A stretch of 64,000 bases of DNA from Hymenobacter negativus (GTDB lineage Bacteria > Bacteroidota > Bacteroidia > Cytophagales > Hymenobacteraceae), in assembly GCF_017571495.1 (NCBI RefSeq), contig NZ_JAGETZ010000014.1, forward strand, positions 124,001 to 188,000, written 5' to 3'. The stretch's first letter is position 1. Each line of letters begins with the position of its first letter. The translations under genes were made by a program, and so were the position numbers. The notes under the pieces are model-generated. The model did no database searches. It was given only the letters and a program-made list of their open reading frames with translations, and had not been told where the DNA came from. Shown one piece after another: positions 60,921 to 64,000 of the stretch.

Positions 60921-61075
60921 CAGAAACGCGTCAGGCTTGCCTAGCCACCGAGTATGTGCACCGAGGATTTTTGGGAAGGGGCAGGTGCCAGGCCCTGCTC
61001 AAACGAACCTCCTGTAACTTGCAGCCTCATTGGGCACGTCTGCAGCCCGCCGTTTCTCATTACATCGTTAATCTA

Positions 61076-62326
61076 ATGCTCCTCCGCACCGCCGCGCTTC
61101 GGCTTTTGCCCGCCGCCTTGCTCTTGCTTTCCGCTTGTACCGAGTCGAACAAGAAAACCGAAACCGCCACTTCCGGCAAGGAAGAGACCATGGCCGGTAC
61201 GGCCAATGCCATCGACTCCACCAAGTCACCCGCTGCCACATCGGGTAAAACAGCTACTCCCAAACCCACCGCCGCCCCCGATACCGCTTACTCCCAGGAC
61301 GTCGCCATGTTCCTCGGTGGCCTGCAACCCAGCCAGCACAGCGACCTCACTAGCCTGGCTGCTACGCCCGCATGGCAGGCCTTTGCCAAAGACCAGGACA
61401 AAAGCTGGGAAAAATACCGCGCCACCCACACCACGCGCATGACCCAGTGGGCCAACGCCGAGCTCGATTCCGTGCACGCCAGCAGCCCCACCATCTTCTA
61501 CCCCTTCAGCGGCCCCGATTTCCTGAACGTCGTCACGATGTTCCCCACCAGCCAAACCTACGTGCTGATGGGCCTCGAACCCGTCGGCAGCATCCCGGCC
61601 CGCGCCTCCCTCGAAAAGCCCAAGCTGCTACCTGCCGTCAAAACCTCGCTCTGGTCGGTACTCAACTTTAGCTTCTTCCGCACCAACGACATGGCCGTGG
61701 ACCTGAAATCTGTGGAACTCGATGGTGCTTTGCCGCTCATGATGCTCTTCGCCGCCCGCACCGGCAACCAAATCACCGCCATCCGCCACGTCCAGCTTGA
61801 CGCCACCGGCCAGCTCCAACCCGCCGACTCCTCCCAAACCCCCGACCCGAAAGCCATCCCCGGCGTCGAAATGAAGCTGCGCGGTGCCGACGGCCTTCCT
61901 AAAACCGTTTACTACTTCTCTGCCGACCTCAGCGACTGGAAACTCACTGCCAAAAGTGCCCCGCTGGAATTTGTGCGTCACCTCGGCCCCCTCACCACTT
62001 ATGTGAAGTCGGCCACCTACCTCATGCACAAGTCGTATTTCAACAAAGTCCGTCGCACCGTCCTGCGCCGCAGCCGCTACATCCTGCAGGATGATTCCGG
62101 CATCGCCATGAAATACTTCCAAAAAGGCGCCTGGCAGTTCAACTACTACGGCACCTACCGTCGCCCCATCAACCTTTTCGCCAAGCAATACCAGCCCGAA
62201 CTCACCGCCGCCTACCGCGACACCGTGAACAAGCCCAAGCCGCTCCCCTTCGGTACCGGCTACAACTGGCGTCAAACCGATTCCAATCTCCTCCTCGCCA
62301 AGCGCTTAGTCCCCTTGGCCGACTAA
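61076..62326 (+). CDS. lipoprotein of unknown function
   Basis: 416 residues from the ATG at 61076; the longer open frame upstream is unrelated and overlaps the permease gene. The signal ends with the lipobox LLLSAC, so the mature protein is lipid-anchored. A Thr/Ala/Lys-rich linker follows (GKEETMAGTANAIDSTKSPA, then the TATPKPTAAPDTA part). The folded part (about 85-416) has FYPFSGPDFLNVVTMFP and YVLMGLEPVGSIP, then FEYFSADLSDWKL-like turns. I do not recognise the family. Ends GYNWRQTDSNLLLAKRLVPL; a strong terminator follows. Confidence 0.75.
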   Translation: MLLRTAALRLLPAALLLLSACTESNKKTETATSGKEETMAGTANAIDSTKSPAATSGKTATPKPTAAPDTAYSQDVAMFLGGLQPSQHSDLTSLAATPAWQAFAKDQDKSWEKYRATHTTRMTQWANAELDSVHASSPTIFYPFSGPDFLNVVTMFPTSQTYVLMGLEPVGSIPARASLEKPKLLPAVKTSLWSVLNFSFFRTNDMAVDLKSVELDGALPLMMLFAARTGNQITAIRHVQLDATGQLQPADSSQTPDPKAIPGVEMKLRGADGLPKTVYYFSADLSDWKLTAKSAPLEFVRHLGPLTTYVKSATYLMHKSYFNKVRRTVLRRSRYILQDDSGIAMKYFQKGAWQFNYYGTYRRPINLFAKQYQPELTAAYRDTVNKPKPLPFGTGYNWRQTDSNLLLAKRLVPLAD

Positions 62327-62349
62327 TCGCTGTATAAAACCAGCCCCGC

Positions 62350-62386
62350 AGGGCCGTGGTGGCAACATCACGGCCCTTTTTATTTT
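62350..62386 (+). terminator. terminator between lipoprotein and serine hydrolase genes
   Basis: AGGGCCGTG (62350-62358) pairs with CACGGCCCT (62369-62377) followed by TTTTTATTTT. It stands 24 bp after the lipoprotein stop, with the next ATG only 10 bp beyond, so that gene needs its own promoter or uses readthrough. Confidence 0.9.
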
Positions 62387-62395
62387 GATTCTCCT

Positions 62396-63727
62396 ATGAA
62401 AATGCCCTGCCAATCCCGTACCACACTATACTATATAGTAGGAGTAACCTTATTATTAGCAATAACAAACCTAACCGCAAGCAGTCGTCTGGCACCCCAT
62501 GTCCATGGGAGAGGAGGCCGGGAGGTAAGGTTAACGCTAGGAGATTCCCCACTACTAGATTCCCTTCTAAATGCCAACCCCTTGTTAAAGCGAGTTGCCA
62601 ATAATCCCCAATACGAACTCCAAATCATCTACACTCAAATTGACCGCGACGCCCAAAACCATCCCACCTTCACCCCACACACCTACCAACTCAATCCCAA
62701 GCAATACTTCAATCCCGCTAGTCTGGTCAAACTTCCCATTGTTGCCCTTTCCCTCGAAAAGCTCAACGACCTCAATAAGCCGGGAGTGAACCGCCGCACC
62801 ATCATGGCCACCGGCACCGCCTACCGCTGCCAAACTCCCGTCCCCTTTGCCGCCCCCGCCGATTCCGACCGTACCGCCACCGTCGGCAACTATATCAAGC
62901 GCATGCTCTTGGTAAGCGACAACGTTGCCTACAACCGCCTCTACGAATTCCTAGGCCAGCAAGGCCTAAACCAACGCCTCCAGGAACTCGGCTACCCCAA
63001 CGCCCGCATCACCCGCCGCTTCGCACCCTGCGACACCGCCGCCAACCGCCACACCAATCCCATCAGCTTCCACACCCCCCAGGGCGACACCCTATATAAG
63101 CAGCCCACCCAGTACAACCCCATCACCTACCGCAGCCCCCTCGGCCGCGTCCTCAAAGGCCGCGCCCACCAGGCCGGCCGCCGCGTCATCCCCGAACCCT
63201 ACGATTTCACCACCGCCAACCACCTCCCGCTCCCCGACATCACCGCCCTCCTCCAAAGCATCCTCTTCCCCGAATCCGTCCCCGCCGCCCAGCGCCTCCG
63301 CCTCACGCCCTCCGATTACGCTTTCCTCCGCCGCTACCTCCATGCCACGCCCCACGAGTCCGGCTTCCACACCTACGCTCCCGCCCGCTACTTCGACGCC
63401 TACAAAAAGTACCTCTATTACGGCCGCAACCCCGAAATTTCGCAGCAGTCTACCCTCCGCATCTATAACATCGTCGGCATGTCGCACGGCTATTTGGCCG
63501 ATGTCGCCTACTTCGCCGACTCCCACCACCAGTCCGAATTCATGCTCAGCGCCGTCCTCTACGTCAATCAGGACGGCATTATCAACGACGGTGCCTACGA
63601 ATACGACAGCATCGGCCAGCCTTTTCTCGCCCAATTAGGCCGCCAAATCCAGCAATACGAGTCCCAGCGCTCTCGCTGGCGTCGTCCCACCCTCACCGAG
63701 TTCTTCGCCCCCGAGCCCATTCGCTAA
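62396..63727 (+). CDS. serine hydrolase (class A beta-lactamase-like)
   Basis: 443 residues. An N-terminal hydrophobic segment (about 11-25, LYYIVGVTLLLAITN) is a signal or anchor. The DD-peptidase/beta-lactamase fold shows SLVK (Ser109, Lys112) and SDN (Ser174-Asn176), the first two active-site motifs; a clear KTG is not seen, the nearest text being GMSHGYLADVAYF. The central insert (about 215-290) is unusual for class A enzymes. Probably a penicillin-binding-like or esterase family member rather than a resistance enzyme. The first about 60 codons use AT-rich codons (tta, ata, agg) whereas the rest is extremely C-rich at third positions. Confidence 0.82.
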   Translation: MKMPCQSRTTLYYIVGVTLLLAITNLTASSRLAPHVHGRGGREVRLTLGDSPLLDSLLNANPLLKRVANNPQYELQIIYTQIDRDAQNHPTFTPHTYQLNPKQYFNPASLVKLPIVALSLEKLNDLNKPGVNRRTIMATGTAYRCQTPVPFAAPADSDRTATVGNYIKRMLLVSDNVAYNRLYEFLGQQGLNQRLQELGYPNARITRRFAPCDTAANRHTNPISFHTPQGDTLYKQPTQYNPITYRSPLGRVLKGRAHQAGRRVIPEPYDFTTANHLPLPDITALLQSILFPESVPAAQRLRLTPSDYAFLRRYLHATPHESGFHTYAPARYFDAYKKYLYYGRNPEISQQSTLRIYNIVGMSHGYLADVAYFADSHHQSEFMLSAVLYVNQDGIINDGAYEYDSIGQPFLAQLGRQIQQYESQRSRWRRPTLTEFFAPEPIR

Positions 63728-63833
63728 AAGGTGGTAAACTTTTTTGGTCGGCTAAGTCCCTGATTCCAAACGGCCCGCCGCCGCAAAATACCCTGCGCTA
63801 CGGTCCCTGCGCACAAAAGTTGTGGGCGGGCCC

Positions 63834-63863
63834 TTGCCGGCCCAGAAATTCCAGCTACTTTTG
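63834..63863 (+). promoter_or_regulatory. strong promoter near the window end
   Basis: TTG at 63834-63836, a 19-nt spacer, and TACTTTTG at 63856-63863, an excellent Bacteroidota consensus. Downstream there is a small hairpin (ACTCCC 63865-63870 with GGGAGT 63889-63894) and no ORF up to the end of the window, so the product is further right and may be a stable RNA. Confidence 0.7.
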
Positions 63864-64000
63864 CACTCCCAATCACCAACAGGGTATCGGGAGTTGCCGC
63901 GGATAACACCTCGCCAGAAAAGTTGAACGGTTCGGAACTTCACGCTTGCCATCCTTGTATTGCCCGCCGTGCTGCTTCAGCAAAATCCTCGAAAATTAAA

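Overview
The window looks like chromosomal DNA of a GC-rich member of the Bacteroidota, most likely a Hymenobacter-type organism (order Cytophagales). The signs are promoters of the Bacteroidota type (TTG about 19-20 nt before TAnnTTTG), few visible Shine-Dalgarno sequences, a T9SS-type C-terminal sorting domain, a tandem family of PorT-like outer-membrane barrels, a RemB-like protein and a TssD tube protein of the Bacteroidota-specific type VI secretion system (T6SS-iii). No database search was possible; names rest on recognised motifs and remembered families.

Region 1 (1-7865) is a co-directional hexuronate catabolic cluster: uxaB (5' end outside the window), uxaA, uxaC, kdgK, a KDPG aldolase and an ExuT-like transporter. 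Together they take up galacturonate or glucuronate and convert it to pyruvate and glyceraldehyde 3-phosphate. It is followed by a small secreted NTF2-like protein, fbp (directly preceded by a perfect 29-bp inverted repeat), a two-domain alpha/beta hydrolase and a secreted glycoside-hydrolase-like protein with two nearly identical PA14-like domains.

Region 2 (14865-29051) holds a Gfo/Idh/MocA oxidoreductase, a 1944-residue secreted protein of unknown function with a Lys-rich tail and DPFGD repeats, plsY, a TonB-like protein, an AraC/SDR pair, two tandem paralogous small secreted proteins and a serine hydrolase with TPRs.

Region 3 (29303-33817) is the accessory hot spot. A TssD (T6SS-iii Hcp) domain is fused to a cysteine-rich C-terminal domain resembling polymorphic toxin tips. 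It is followed on the same strand by two tandem DUF6714-type proteins that are candidate immunity genes. The cassette lies between an intact M20 dipeptidase gene and a dead duplicate of that gene's promoter and first codons, which points to recombination at this site. No other T6SS gene is present.

Region 4 (33896-38969) is an array of five outer-membrane barrel genes, most with their own terminator, followed by a PagL-like lipid A deacylase. Region 5 (39105-51110) has a DUF2306-like membrane protein, pyrD, a ComM/YifB ATPase, gmhA, an MsbA-like ABC exporter, a RemB/Wzi-like protein, upp and a DEAD-box helicase. Region 6 (51318-63727) has tRNA-His with a textbook promoter, a PfkB kinase, an M61 peptidase, rpmH, rnpA, an S41 protease, an AT-rich orphan gene, tsaB, a DUF2480 protein, a 21-bp minisatellite, an APC permease, a lipoprotein and a class-A-like serine hydrolase. 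The window ends just after a strong promoter whose product lies beyond it.

Intergenic spaces repeatedly carry long, often perfect inverted repeats. They look like dispersed, genome-specific palindromic elements as well as ordinary terminators.
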